Positions 43,870 to 53,251 are shown, counted from the first letter of the stretch. The stretch is DNA of 64,000 nucleotides from Actinomycetota bacterium (GCA_040754375.1 JBFMCT010000001.1:34145-98144); one strand, 5' to 3'. The notes: generated by a model from the letters alone, not told the origin. Made by a program: numbers and translations.

Positions 43870-44100
43870 GTGCCCAGGAGCCCAGAGGAACTCGACGATG
43901 ACGAGCGGGCCCGGCTGAGCCGCGCCCACCACCGGCTGCGCAACGCTTCCCAGGCGCTCGAGGCCCTGACGGCTACCCCCCGCCAGAGGGGCCGCTGGGA
44001 CCCCAAGGCCCCGACCGACGAGGCACTGGCCGGAGCGCGAGCCGAGCTACGGGCCGCCTGGGACGCGATGTGGGCGGCCGAGGCCGAGCTGCTGGGCTGA
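43870..44100 (+). CDS. Small helical protein, unknown function
   Basis: A possible 76-residue protein starting at GTG 43870 (PRSPEELDDDERARLSRAHHRLRNAS). It is highly charged and helical in appearance, with a coiled-coil-like C-terminal half (ARAELRAAWDAMWAAEAELLG). No family was recognised. It falls between the terminator of the secreted protein and the convergent AfsR-like gene. The upstream part of the open frame overlaps that terminator and looks non-coding, so the shorter start is used. Support is limited to codon bias and amino-acid composition. Confidence 0.45.
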   Translation: MPRSPEELDDDERARLSRAHHRLRNASQALEALTATPRQRGRWDPKAPTDEALAGARAELRAAWDAMWAAEAELLG

Positions 44101-44160
44101 CCCCCGGCGCCTTCGAGGGCCGGCCTCCCGGCCACCAGCCGGGCCACGCGGCTCAGCCGG

Positions 44161-47100
44161 TCAGGTGCCCAAGGCGGCCAGGGCCTCCGCCACCGCCTCG
44201 GTGAAACCCAGGCCCAGGCCCTCGGCCCAGGCCGCCGAGAAGGCGTCGTCCCCGAGCACCGACCTCACGGACTCGAGCTCGACCTCGTAGGTCGCGTGCT
44301 CATGGGGCTGGACGGGCGCACCCCAGGAGGCTCGCGCCGCGGACGCGGCGGCCAGCAGGCGGGCCCCGGTCGTGGCCCGGCCGGCGGCCGCCAGCGCCGC
44401 CCCCACGCCCTCGAGCCACTCGGCGCCCACCGGTCCGGCGGGAGGGGCCGCCCGGGCGGCGTCGGCGTAGGTGGCCGCGGCGCGCCCGAGGTCGCCGGCC
44501 CGCCGCTCGACCCGGCCCCGGTGGCCCAGCACGTGGGCCAGGGAGGCCCGGTCGCGCGCGGCCGAGGCGGCGGCCGCGGCCTCGGCCAGGTGGGCCTGGG
44601 CCGCACCCAGGTCACCGGCGGCCGCGTCGAGGTCGGCCAGGTTGAGCAGGGCGGCCGGAAGCCCTGAACGATCGCCCAGCTCCCGGCGCAGGGCCAGGCA
44701 CTGGGCGAAGCGGCCGCGGGCCTCGACCAGGTTGCCCTCGACGAGGGAGATGTGGCCCAGAGTGGACAGCGAGTCGGCCGCACCGGCGCGGTCGCCCAGG
44801 TCCTGGCGCAGGTCCAAGCTCTCGCGGTGGAGGGCCGAGGCCGCGGCCGTGTCGCCCTCCTGGTAGGCGAGGTCACCGAGCTGGGCCAGCACGTGGGCTG
44901 TGCCGTGGGCGTCGCCCATGGCCCGGCGGGCGTCGAGGGCCTGGCCGTACCAGGCCCGGGCCGCGGCCAGGTCGGCCGCGGAGTGGGCGACCCAGCCCAG
45001 GTTGGCCAGCGACGCCGCTACCAGGGTGTTATGGCCCAGCTCCCTCCCGGCGGCCAGGCTCTGGGCGAAGAGGTCGCCGGCGGCCGCCAGGTCGCGCTGG
45101 AGGGCGGCCACGCTGGCTAGACCGTGAACGGCCACGGCCCACCCCAGGCCATCGTCGCTTTGGCTGCGCAGGGCCAGCGCCGCCTCGAGGCGGGAGCGGG
45201 CCGCCGCGTAGTCGCCCTGGCGCAGGGCCAGGTTGGCGGCCGCGTTCTGGGCGCGGGCCGCCAACTCGGCAGGCGCCTCGCCCGCCGCACCCAGCGCGGC
45301 CCGCAGTAGCTCGCGGCCCTCGTCGAGGTGCCCCCTGACCTCCCAGTAGCGGCCCAGGGCCGTGGCCAGGCGCAGCGCACCCGTGGCCTGTGGGCCCGAC
45401 GACGGCCGTCCCGGCCCGAGGGCGGACGCCAACGCGGCCCGGAAGTTGGCGCTGTCGCTCTCCAGCTCGGCCAGCCACTCGGCCTGGCCGGGACCGTCGA
45501 GGTGGACCTCGGCGTGCTCGGCCCGCTCGACGGCCCAGGCCAGCAGGCGCCCCTCCAACCGGTCGCGCTCGGGGCCGGGGCCCAGCTTGGCCGCCGCGTA
45601 ACCCCTGACCGTCTCCAGCATCCGGTAGCGCAGACCGGAGGGCGAGCGCTCGGCCGTCACCAGCGATCGGCTCACCAGCGACCCCAACAGCCCGGCCATG
45701 TCCTCGTCGCCGGTGACCTTCTCGGCGGCCTCGAAGGTGAACGCCCCGGCGAACACCGACAACCGTGCGAACAGGTCCTGCTCGGGGCGGGCCAGGGCGT
45801 CGAAGCTCCAGTCGAGGGCGCCCTGCAGAGTCTGCTGGCGGGCCGGGGCGTTGCGCTCCCCCCGGGTGAGCAACGCGAAGCGGTCGTCGAGGCGGGCGGC
45901 GATCTGGCTGACGGTCAGCACGTCGGTGCGGGCAGCCGCCAACTCGATCGCCAGGGCCAGGCCGTCGAGGCGCCGGCACACCTCGGCTAGGGCCTCCTCC
46001 TCACCGGCCGGGCCGAGCCCTGGGGCGAACGTGGGGTGGGCCGAGGATGCCCTCACCCGGAACAGCCGGGCGGCGTCGCCCGCCGACAGTCCAGGCACGG
46101 GCCAGGCCCTCTCGCCGGCCACCCGCAGCGCTTCCCGGGTGGTGGCCAGCACGCGCACCCCCGGGCAGCGCTCCAAGAGGGTGGCGGCCAGCCGGGAGGA
46201 CGGCCCGATCACGTGCTCGCAGTTGTCGAGGACCACCAGGAGCTCGATCTCGCCCACCAGCGCGGCCAGGGCGGCGGGCGTCGGCCCCTCGGGGCCGAGG
46301 TCGGTACCCTCGAGGCCGAGGGCGGCGGCCGCCAGAGCTCCGACAGCCGCGGCGTCGGCGGCTTCGGCCAGGGGCACGAGCACGGCTGCGGCGCCCTCGG
46401 GGGGGGCCCACCGCCGGGCCACCTCGAGGGCCAGGCGCGTCTTGCCCAGGCCACCGGTGCCGACCAGGGTCACCAGGCGGTGGCCGGCCAGCAAGCCCTC
46501 CACCTCGGCCACCTCCCTCTCGCGCCCCACGAAGCTCGACAGGGCCAGGGGGAGCGGGCGGGGCGACACGTGGGGCCCGGGGCCGGGCACCGGTGGCCCG
46601 GCGGGGGCGGGCTGGCGGCCGGCGGCCGTGGCCGGGTCGGCACCGGGGTCGGCCAGCAGGGCCAGGTAGGCGTCCTCGGTCTGGGGCGAGGGCGCTACTC
46701 CCAGTTCCTCGGCCAGCTTGAGCCGGACCCGCTCGTAAGCCCGCAGGGCCTCGCCCCGGTTCCCGGCGGCGGCGTGGGCCCGGACGACCCGGAGGTGGGC
46801 CGACTCGCGCAGGGGCTCGATGGACACGGCCTCCTCGGCGGCGGCCAGCCCCTGGACCATGTCGCCCATGGCGGTGCAGGCGTCGGCCAGCAGCTCGAGG
46901 GCGGCGATCCGGACGGCCCGTAGGTCCTCCTGGCGCTGCTCGGCCCAGCGCCCGGCCGAGCCCGGCAGGAACTCGGCGGCCGTTCCCGATGCCGCCTCCG
47001 CGGCCGCGTCCCGGGCCCGGGCGGTGTCGCCCGCGGCTAGCGCCGTTTGGGCGTCGGACAGCCGCTGGTTCGCGACCTCGACGTCGATCTCGGTGCCGGG

Positions 47101-47403
47101 CGGCAGGAGGAGCTGGTATGTACCGAACCCCGACTCGAGCGCGTCCCGCCCGATGCCCGCCTCGTCGAGCCAGGCGCGCAGCTTGCTGATGACCACCCGC
47201 AGCGAGGTCTCCCAGGTCCGGGGCAGGTCATCGCCCCACAGGGCCTCGGCCAACTCGTCGCGGGCGGTGGGCCGGTCCCGGCCGAGCACGAGGTAGGCCA
47301 AGGCCAGCCGTCCGAGGCGGCCCATGCCGGTCGCTTCCACGAAGCCGTCGGCCACCCGCGCCCCCGCTCGACCGGTGAGCGAGATGCGGGGCGGCGGGTT
47401 CAC
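44161..47403 (-). CDS. AfsR/SARP-like STAND regulator with BTAD, NTPase and TPR domains
   Basis: A regulator of about 1080 residues. Residues 1-95 form an OmpR-like winged helix (GRLALAYLVLGRDRPTARDELAEALWGDD..SLRVVISKLR). Residues about 95-240 are the bacterial transcriptional activation domain (AAAEEAVSIEPLRESAHLRVVRAHAAAGNRGEALRAYERV). An AAA/NB-ARC-type NTPase follows, with Walker A VGTGGLGKTRLA, Walker B LLVVLDNCEH and RVLATTRE. The C-terminal 400 residues are TPR-like helices (LANLGWVAHSAADLAAARAWYGQALDARRAMGD). Such SARP/AfsR proteins activate secondary-metabolite or developmental genes in actinobacteria. GTG 47403 is the most plausible start but has no ribosome site, and upstream coding cannot be excluded. 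It is divergent from the LAATG surface protein, whose expression it might control. Confidence 0.88.
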   Translation of the reverse strand: MNPPPRISLTGRAGARVADGFVEATGMGRLGRLALAYLVLGRDRPTARDELAEALWGDDLPRTWETSLRVVISKLRAWLDEAGIGRDALESGFGTYQLLLPPGTEIDVEVANQRLSDAQTALAAGDTARARDAAAEAASGTAAEFLPGSAGRWAEQRQEDLRAVRIAALELLADACTAMGDMVQGLAAAEEAVSIEPLRESAHLRVVRAHAAAGNRGEALRAYERVRLKLAEELGVAPSPQTEDAYLALLADPGADPATAAGRQPAPAGPPVPGPGPHVSPRPLPLALSSFVGREREVAEVEGLLAGHRLVTLVGTGGLGKTRLALEVARRWAPPEGAAAVLVPLAEAADAAAVGALAAAALGLEGTDLGPEGPTPAALAALVGEIELLVVLDNCEHVIGPSSRLAATLLERCPGVRVLATTREALRVAGERAWPVPGLSAGDAARLFRVRASSAHPTFAPGLGPAGEEEALAEVCRRLDGLALAIELAAARTDVLTVSQIAARLDDRFALLTRGERNAPARQQTLQGALDWSFDALARPEQDLFARLSVFAGAFTFEAAEKVTGDEDMAGLLGSLVSRSLVTAERSPSGLRYRMLETVRGYAAAKLGPGPERDRLEGRLLAWAVERAEHAEVHLDGPGQAEWLAELESDSANFRAALASALGPGRPSSGPQATGALRLATALGRYWEVRGHLDEGRELLRAALGAAGEAPAELAARAQNAAANLALRQGDYAAARSRLEAALALRSQSDDGLGWAVAVHGLASVAALQRDLAAAGDLFAQSLAAGRELGHNTLVAASLANLGWVAHSAADLAAARAWYGQALDARRAMGDAHGTAHVLAQLGDLAYQEGDTAAASALHRESLDLRQDLGDRAGAADSLSTLGHISLVEGNLVEARGRFAQCLALRRELGDRSGLPAALLNLADLDAAAGDLGAAQAHLAEAAAAASAARDRASLAHVLGHRGRVERRAGDLGRAAATYADAARAAPPAGPVGAEWLEGVGAALAAAGRATTGARLLAAASAARASWGAPVQPHEHATYEVELESVRSVLGDDAFSAAWAEGLGLGFTEAVAEALAALGT

Positions 47404-47738
47404 GGGGAGGCTCTCGGCGGGATCGTTGGTGGCCAGAGTCTCGGCTGCCTCGACAGGCCACGGTTTGGAGTTCCCCCGACAGGGTAGTGAGGCGGCCGTG
47501 GGGCGCGGGTGGGGGACTGGGGCGGCTGCCGGAGATGGTCCTCGCCGGTGCATGGGCCCGGTGCTACGATCCAGGCGCCTCTAGGTCGGGTGGGCCAGGA
47601 AGCGAAAGGTCGCTCCTGTCCGGGACTGACGGCTACGCGCCGTCCGTCCCGGTCACGGGCCACCGGCCGCCGACGACGCTCTCTCCGTCCCCATCATGTG
47701 GTGAAGAGGTTCGGGTAGCGATCAAAGGAGCTGGTGGG
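47404..47738. other. 335-bp divergent intergenic region with structured leader
   Basis: This gap separates the AfsR-like regulator from the surface protein. It holds an extended -10 candidate (47562-47570) and, downstream of it, a leader of about 165 bases able to form several GC-rich stems, for example gacggc/gccgtc (around 47625-47645) and gcga/tcgc. AAAGGAG at 47725-47730 is the ribosome site. No known riboswitch class was recognised. Confidence 0.5.
47562..47570 (+). promoter_or_regulatory. Putative extended -10 promoter (TGCTACGAT)
   Basis: TG-N-TACGAT matches an extended -10 element and would start a leader of about 160 bases for the surface-protein gene. No -35 box is obvious. Inferred. 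Confidence 0.4.
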
Positions 47739-49517
47739 TTGAGGATGCGACGACATGCGGCGCTGATCGGCGTGATGGCGATGGTGGCGGCCCTGGCTGG
47801 CACCGGGCCGAGCCCGGTCGGGGCCCAGGCGGTAACCGACCAGGTCTTCGCCGGGTACGGGTCGGGGGCCACGATCAGCCTCAGCGCCCTCCAGCTGGGC
47901 CAGACCCAGGCGGTCAACGTCCAGGCGGCGGCGGCCGGGCAGTCCACGTTCAGCCAGGGCCTCCCCGGGGCTGGCCTGTTCAACGAGCTGGGTTACATCG
48001 TCCAGCCCGCGGGCACCCCCGGCAACGCCTTCGGGCGGGGCACGGGCCTGGAGCTGGGCCTGCTGACGCCCGACCCCAACCCCGACCCCAACCAGATCCT
48101 GCTGTCGGGCCTGGCCACGGCCAACGCCCCGCCCAGCAGCGGCCTCATCGAGCGCGAGATCGGCCCCATCTCGCTGGGCGGGCTCGCTTATGCCAGCCTG
48201 CTCAAGGGCTCGGCCCAGGCCACGTTCAACCCCAACTTCTGCCCCGTCGGGCGGCCCCTGTCGTTCGGCCAGGGTGAGGCCACCGGCCTCCAGCTCGTCG
48301 GCAGCGAGAACGGCGGCGGCCCGCTCAACAACCCGCTCGTCGGCTCGTCGCTCCCGGTCGACAGCAACGACCCCCGCAACGTGTCCCGCACCCGGTCGTT
48401 CACCTACCTCATCCCCAATGGCGACGGCACCTTCGGGGTCGTCAGCGAGACCCGGCAGACCATCGCCCCCGTCAGCCTGCTCGGTGGGGCGATCACCCTC
48501 GAGCTGCTCGGGGAGTGGGCCCTGCGGGCCATCGCCACCGGCAAGCCCGGCCCCGACGGTGCCCGGGTCGAGTACGCCCCTGTCGGTGCCGGCCCGACCA
48601 CCCCGGTCGTGAGCCTGACGATCGGTGGGCTGCCCACGGTCATCACCGCCCAGCAGCTGTTCGGGCCCGGCGGGTTCGACACCGGCCCGCTGCTCGGGGC
48701 CCTCAGCGGCCTGGTGGAGCTGACCATCGGCACGCCCGCTCGCCAGCTCGGCGGCAACGGCCCGGTCACCGACGCGGCCGACGGCACGGCGGCCGCCGGT
48801 GCGGTCGACGTGGTCACCCTCAAGGTGCTCAACCTGCCCCCGCTCCTGGTCGGCACCAACCTGGCCATCGGCCACATGGAGGCGGCCGCCTCCGCTCCTG
48901 CCGGGGGCGTCACCTGCGAGATCCCGGTCAGCAAGTCGGCCACGCCCAACCCGGTGGTCGCCGGCAACGACTTCACGGTGACGATCCGTATCCCCAGCGA
49001 CAGCGGCCTGTTCACCGAGCTGTTCGCCTGCGACCTGGTCTCCATCCGGGTCACCGACGAGCACGCCATCGAGAGCGGCAACCCGTCGTTCGTGCTCACC
49101 AGCGCCAGCGACGGCGGGGTGATCGGCGCCGACGGCTCGACGGTCACGTGGGACAACATCGGCAACTACACACCCGGTGACCCACCGATCGAGCTGACGG
49201 TGAGGGGACGCATCCCCGGCAACTCCGGTGACGGGGTGCTGCGCGACACGGCCAACGTCTCGGCCAGCCTCGGCAACTGCGAGGGCACGGGCGAGGGCGA
49301 CGAGGTCGTGGGCAGCGTCATCAACACGCTCAGCAACAACGCCACCATCGGCGGCTCGATCACCCTGATCGGGCCCAACGTCAGCCGCTCCGGCGTGCTG
49401 GCGGCCACCGGTGGCGACCAGGGCCTGCTGGTCCTGGGCGGGGCGCTCCTGCTGGGGGCGGTCGTCCTGCGGCGCACCCTGCGCCCCCGGGCCGTCCGGG
49501 CCCGCTCGCGGGACTGA
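47739..49517 (+). CDS. Cell-wall-anchored surface protein with LAATG sorting motif
   Basis: A 592-residue exported protein. It has a signal peptide (RRHAALIGVMAMVAALAGTG..GAQA), a long beta-rich, low-Lys extracellular part, and a DUF11-like domain (about residues 390-540: VSKSATPNPVVAGNDFTVTIRI, TVTWDNIGNYTPGDPPIELTVRG). It ends in a sorting signal: VLAATGGDQ, a hydrophobic stretch and RRTLRPRAVRARSRD. LAATG fits the LAxTG motif used by class E sortases of high-GC actinobacteria, so the protein is probably covalently anchored to the cell wall. TTG 47739 is chosen for its spacing from AAAGGAG (8 bases). ATG 47745 would shorten it by 2 residues. The function is unknown. No sortase gene is in the window. 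Confidence 0.85.
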   Translation: MRMRRHAALIGVMAMVAALAGTGPSPVGAQAVTDQVFAGYGSGATISLSALQLGQTQAVNVQAAAAGQSTFSQGLPGAGLFNELGYIVQPAGTPGNAFGRGTGLELGLLTPDPNPDPNQILLSGLATANAPPSSGLIEREIGPISLGGLAYASLLKGSAQATFNPNFCPVGRPLSFGQGEATGLQLVGSENGGGPLNNPLVGSSLPVDSNDPRNVSRTRSFTYLIPNGDGTFGVVSETRQTIAPVSLLGGAITLELLGEWALRAIATGKPGPDGARVEYAPVGAGPTTPVVSLTIGGLPTVITAQQLFGPGGFDTGPLLGALSGLVELTIGTPARQLGGNGPVTDAADGTAAAGAVDVVTLKVLNLPPLLVGTNLAIGHMEAAASAPAGGVTCEIPVSKSATPNPVVAGNDFTVTIRIPSDSGLFTELFACDLVSIRVTDEHAIESGNPSFVLTSASDGGVIGADGSTVTWDNIGNYTPGDPPIELTVRGRIPGNSGDGVLRDTANVSASLGNCEGTGEGDEVVGSVINTLSNNATIGGSITLIGPNVSRSGVLAATGGDQGLLVLGGALLLGAVVLRRTLRPRAVRARSRD

Positions 49518-49531
49518 GGTACTGCGGTGAC

Positions 49532-49568
49532 GAGGGGGGGAGGGGCTCCGGCTCCTCCCCCCCTCTTT
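49532..49568 (+). terminator. Intrinsic terminator of the surface-protein gene
   Basis: A perfect 12-bp stem (gaggggggga gg, 49532-49543, with its complement at 49554-49565) with a 10-base loop is followed by TTT. It lies 15 bases after the stop codon. Confidence 0.85.
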
Positions 49569-49707
49569 CGCGTCAGTAGGGCGGCGGCGACAACGGGAGG
49601 GGACGAGGGGTGACGGCACCGCCGTGGCTGGTCCCATGGCGGGTGAGGACGGGGACCGTCTCGTGCGGCCGTCGGGTTGGGGCAGGCCTCGTTCCCCTCC
49701 CTCCGGG

Positions 49708-51675
49708 TTAGTCGGGCGGGCGGGACCAGGGGGAGGCGGGGCGGGGAGCGGTGTCGCCGTTGGTGGCCGTACCGGAGCCATCGCCGTTGGCTGGGGGCAG
49801 GTTGCGCAGGTCGCCCAAGGCCCGGGGGGGCTGGCGGAGCCGGGCCACCTCGGGGCCGTCGCGGCCTTCGCCCAAGGACTCCATCAGGTTGGCGAAGCCA
49901 TCGCCCGTGATCTGCTCCTCGACCAGCAGGCGGTCGCGGATGGCCTCCACGCAGTGGGCCTTGCGCTGGAGCAGGCCCGTCACCTCGGCCCGGCAGTGCT
50001 CGAGGATGCGGTCGACCTCGCCCCGGAACTCGGGATCGGCCAGCAGGCCCGACAGGGTTTCTCCCCCCGGGCCCGACGGGGGGATGGCGCCGTACGAGAA
50101 CAGGCTCGGCCCCATCCCGTAGTAGGCCACCATCTGGGCGGCCCGCATGGTGGCCGCTTGGAGGTCCGAGCCCGGGCCGCTGGTGGTCGTGCCGTACCAG
50201 ACCTGCTCGGCGGCCATGCCGGCCAGGCTGACCTTGATGTCGGCCAGGATCTCCTCCCGGGTGCGGGAGAAGCGCTCCTCCAGCTCCATCGACACGACCA
50301 TGCCGAGGGCGTCCTCCCGCTTCTGGATGGTGATGACCGTCACCGACTTGGATGGGTCGCAGAACCAGCGGGCGACGGCGTGGCCCGCCTCGTGGATGGA
50401 GGTGGCCTCCTTCTCCCATGGCGTGTAGATCACCGGCTGCTTGAGCCCGATCTCGTCGGTGAGCATGGCCTGCCAGATGTCGTCGTAGGTCACCGCCTCG
50501 CGGCCGTCCTGGAGGGCGAAGATCAGGCCCTCGTTGATCACGTTCTTGATCCGGGCCGGGGAGTAACCCACGGTGGCGCTGGCCAGCTTGTCGAGGTCGA
50601 TCTCCTCGTGCCTGACCTTCTCGAGGTAGTAGGCGGCGATGTCCTTGCGACCTTCGGCCGTGGGGTTGCCCACGTGGATCTTGCGGTCGAAGCGGCCGGG
50701 TCGCAGCAGGGCGGGGTCGAGCACCGAGGCCCGGTTGGTGGCCCCGATGATGAGGATGTTGTAGATGGGGACCTTGGGCTTGACCCGCAGGGCCCGCTTT
50801 ATGTGGCGGAACCGGCGCTTGGGCAGCACGAGGCCGTCCATGTTCACCAGCAGCTCGTTGACCAGCATCGAGTTGGCCCCGCCCACCCCGCCCATGATGA
50901 AGCGGTCGACCGACCAGAAGTCGCGCACCGACCGGGGGACGAACGGGTCGTCGTAGGGCACCGAGCGGGCGCTGACCTGACCCCGGGACCCGGCCACGGC
51001 ATCGAGCTCGTCGATGAAGATGACGGCACCGTCGTAGTCCTTGGAGAGCCGGCGGGCCTCCCGGAACATGGCCTTGATCTTCATGTTGCCCACGCCCAGG
51101 AACATCGAGGTGAAGGCGCTGCCGTTGGAGTAGAGGAAGGGCACGTTGGTCTGGCCGGCGATGGCCTTGCCCAGCAGGGTCTTGCCGGTGCCCGGCGGGC
51201 CCTCGAACAGGATGCCGTGGGGTGGGTAGCCGCCCATGCGCCGGAACTCCTTGAAGCCCTCGAAGAGCTTCACCACCTCCTTGGTGGCGTCGACGATGGC
51301 CTTCTGGCCTCGGACGTCGTCGAAGGTCACGTCGTACTCGCCCGGGTAGATCGTGTAGCTCTGGCCCCGCGAGAGGTACCAGAACAGCCCGATGAACTGC
51401 ATGACGACGATGACGAAGAAGAACAGCATCATCATCAGCATCGGGAAGGCGGTGCGCAGGAACTCGGGGAAGAAGGCGCCGATTTCCCGCAGCGACTCGG
51501 CGGGCCCGGGCCGCACCTTGAGCTGCACGAGCTGGCCGGTGATGCTGTCGCGCACGATGCGGTCGTAGCCCTGGAGCCACGAGAAGGCGAAGAACGCCAT
51601 CAGCACGATGCTGGCCATGACCAGGGCGACCCTGAACGGCCGGGGAAGGCGGAACCTACGTCTCTTGCTGGCCAT
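49708..51675 (-). CDS. FtsH-like membrane AAA+ zinc protease
   Basis: A 655-residue FtsH-related protease. Two membrane segments (about 14-34 and 75-97) enclose a short outer loop. The AAA module has Walker A GPPGTGKT (159-166), Walker B FIDELDAV (220-227) and the SRH with ATNRASVLDPALLRPGRFDRK. The protease part has HEAGH (428-432) and D504 in GPGSDLQAAT as the third zinc ligand. Between Walker B and the SRH there are about 45 more residues than in standard FtsH, including a Gly-rich VGGANSM stretch and a basic KRRFRHIKRALRVKPK. It is therefore probably a distinct paralogue rather than the housekeeping FtsH. It should degrade membrane or short-lived proteins. It is divergent from the yjbQ-like gene. 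Confidence 0.92.
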   Translation of the reverse strand: MASKRRRFRLPRPFRVALVMASIVLMAFFAFSWLQGYDRIVRDSITGQLVQLKVRPGPAESLREIGAFFPEFLRTAFPMLMMMLFFFVIVVMQFIGLFWYLSRGQSYTIYPGEYDVTFDDVRGQKAIVDATKEVVKLFEGFKEFRRMGGYPPHGILFEGPPGTGKTLLGKAIAGQTNVPFLYSNGSAFTSMFLGVGNMKIKAMFREARRLSKDYDGAVIFIDELDAVAGSRGQVSARSVPYDDPFVPRSVRDFWSVDRFIMGGVGGANSMLVNELLVNMDGLVLPKRRFRHIKRALRVKPKVPIYNILIIGATNRASVLDPALLRPGRFDRKIHVGNPTAEGRKDIAAYYLEKVRHEEIDLDKLASATVGYSPARIKNVINEGLIFALQDGREAVTYDDIWQAMLTDEIGLKQPVIYTPWEKEATSIHEAGHAVARWFCDPSKSVTVITIQKREDALGMVVSMELEERFSRTREEILADIKVSLAGMAAEQVWYGTTTSGPGSDLQAATMRAAQMVAYYGMGPSLFSYGAIPPSGPGGETLSGLLADPEFRGEVDRILEHCRAEVTGLLQRKAHCVEAIRDRLLVEEQITGDGFANLMESLGEGRDGPEVARLRQPPRALGDLRNLPPANGDGSGTATNGDTAPRPASPWSRPPD

Positions 51676-51782
51676 CAGGCCTCCCTGGTGGAGGATGGTT
51701 CGCCCAAGTATCGCTGGTGGGCGCGCTGATCGTCATCATTGTCACTGGCCCCGGGTACTTCTGCGTGCGAAGGAGCAACACC

Positions 51783-52184
51783 TTGTTCTCGACGGTTCTC
51801 GACATCGACACGTCCTCGGCCTCGACCGTCGACCTCACGGCCAGGGTGGCCGAGTTCGCCCGGTCCCGGGGCGACGGGCTCCTGCACGTCTTCGTCCCCC
51901 ACGCCACCGCCGGACTGGCCCTCATGGAGACGGGGTCGGGCTCGGAGGGTGACCTGGTGGCCGCCCTCGAGAGCCTGCTGCCGCGCGACGGCCGCTACCG
52001 CCACCGCCATGGTTCGCCCGGCCACGGGGCCGACCACGTGCTGCCCGCCATCGTGAGCCCGTCCATGGTCCTGGCCGTGGAGGGGGGCCGGCTGGTCCTC
52101 GGCACCTGGCAGTCGGTTGTCCTCGTCGACCTCAACGCCGACAACCCCCGGCGCCAGGTGCGTCTCACGTTCCTGGAAGGTTGA
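51783..52184 (+). CDS. YjbQ family protein (UPF0047)
   Basis: A 133-residue protein of the YjbQ/UPF0047 family. The conserved histidines and acids are visible in VFVPHATAGLALME, YRHRHGSPGHGADHVLPAI and GTWQSVVLVDLN. The family forms trimers with a metal-like His cluster and has been linked to a weak thiamine-phosphate synthase activity, so the true substrate is uncertain. TTG 51783 is chosen because AAGGAG lies 7 bases upstream and the length then matches the family (130-140 residues). The upstream in-frame GTG codons would add residues not found in relatives. It overlaps the end of the convergent flippase-like pseudogene by 20 bases. Confidence 0.88.
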   Translation: MFSTVLDIDTSSASTVDLTARVAEFARSRGDGLLHVFVPHATAGLALMETGSGSEGDLVAALESLLPRDGRYRHRHGSPGHGADHVLPAIVSPSMVLAVEGGRLVLGTWQSVVLVDLNADNPRRQVRLTFLEG

Positions 52185-53078
52185 CGTCGGGCCGGGCCCC
52201 TCGGCCCGACAACCGCCGGGCCCCCGACGCCAGGGCGGCCCCGGCCGCGTCGGCGGCCACGAAGGCCAGCCGGGCCACCAGGGCCACGGCCACCGCTTGG
52301 CCGTCGGGCAGAGAGGTGGCCGCGGCCACGAACACGGCCTCGCGTACCCCGATCCCTCCTGGTGCCCCGACAGCCACGAAGCCGGCCAGCCACGCCGGGG
52401 CAGCGGCCAGCCCCACCGACCACAGGTCGGCCGAGGGGGCCACGGCCCGGGCCAGCGCGGCCGTGGCCAGCCCCACCAGGGCCCAGGCCGCGGGGCGGCC
52501 GAGCCCAGGCGGGCCAGCACGGGGCCGGTGAGCCGAGGGTGGAGCGCCACCAGCCCGGCGGCCGCAGCCACCGCAGCCACCGCGACCCAGCCTGGCGACA
52601 ACTCGGCCTCGGCCCCGGGGCCACCGGCTGGTCCGTTCCCCAGGGCGCCGGACAGACGGGCCGCGGCCCATAAGGCGGCCACGGCCGCGCAGGCCAGGTA
52701 GAGGGCGGCCAACGACAGTCCCACCCCGGCGTAGGCCGTGCCCCGGGGCAGGCCAGCCCGGCGGGCGAGCTCGGCCCGGCCCACGAGGGCCCAGACGGCG
52801 CCGGGCACGTACTTGCCCATCTCGCCCTGGAAGTAGAGGGTGAGCGTGCCCGAACGGCTCAGCGGGGGCCCGACCAGGGATTGGGCGGCCCGCCACGGCC
52901 AGGCCATGGCCACCATGGCGGCCAGGGCGAGGGCGGCCCCCAGGGCCAGCCACCCCGGGCGGGCCGAGGCCAGGGCCTCGGAGGCCGCGTCCCAGTGGCC
53001 GGCCAAGGCGCGGGCCACGAAGAACGCCCCGGCCATGGCCGCGCCCAGGCCCAGCCACCGCGCCCGGCCCCCGGTCAC
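52165..53078 (-). pseudogene. Frameshifted flippase-like (LPG_synthase_TM/UPF0104) membrane protein
   Basis: The gene begins at GTG 53078 and encodes multiple membrane segments with the family motif YFQGEMGKYVPGAVWALVGRAELARRAG. Near 52490-52512 homology leaves this frame at ARLGSAA and continues in another frame from GRPAAWALVGLATAAL to the stop at 52165, including GAPGGIGVREAVFVA, the second conserved motif. The first frame then runs on as a Trp/Pro-rich shadow. A single missing base explains it. Intact relatives (about 300 residues) act in lipid or lipid-linked sugar translocation, which would fit the neighbouring glycosyltransferase. It may be a true pseudogene, a sequencing or assembly error in a GC-rich run, or less likely a programmed shift. 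Confidence 0.75.
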
Positions 53079-53184
53079 CGCCCACCCCGGCCCGCCACGT
53101 CACCGGTCCACGGGTGACGCGAGGACCGCCAGGACCAGGTCCAAGGAACGGTGGCCGGCCCTCGACCCGGTTCCCGGGCCTCGC

Positions 53185-53251
53185 CTAGGCCGGAGCACCA
53201 GGCGCCGGGCGTAACGGCGCCGGGCGCCGAGGGCCTCCGGCCAGGGCCTAG
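53185..53251. repeat. Imperfect 67-bp palindrome in an intergenic gap
   Basis: ctaggccggag (53185-53195) pairs with ctccggcc...ctag (53235-53251), with further self-complementary ggcgccgggcg/ggcgccgggcg-type runs inside. It lies in the 212-bp gap upstream of the flippase-like gene. It does not align with the 139-bp element beyond the ctag ends. Confidence 0.45.

Noticed and set aside
47571-47730. Possible c-di-GMP, c-di-AMP or cobalamin riboswitch before the surface protein
   Set aside because: Stems are present, but none of the conserved core sequences of these classes could be identified.
51675-52490. Continuation of the first flippase frame to a stop at 51675
   Set aside because: It becomes Trp/Pro-rich and runs antisense through the YjbQ-like gene, while true homology continues in another frame.
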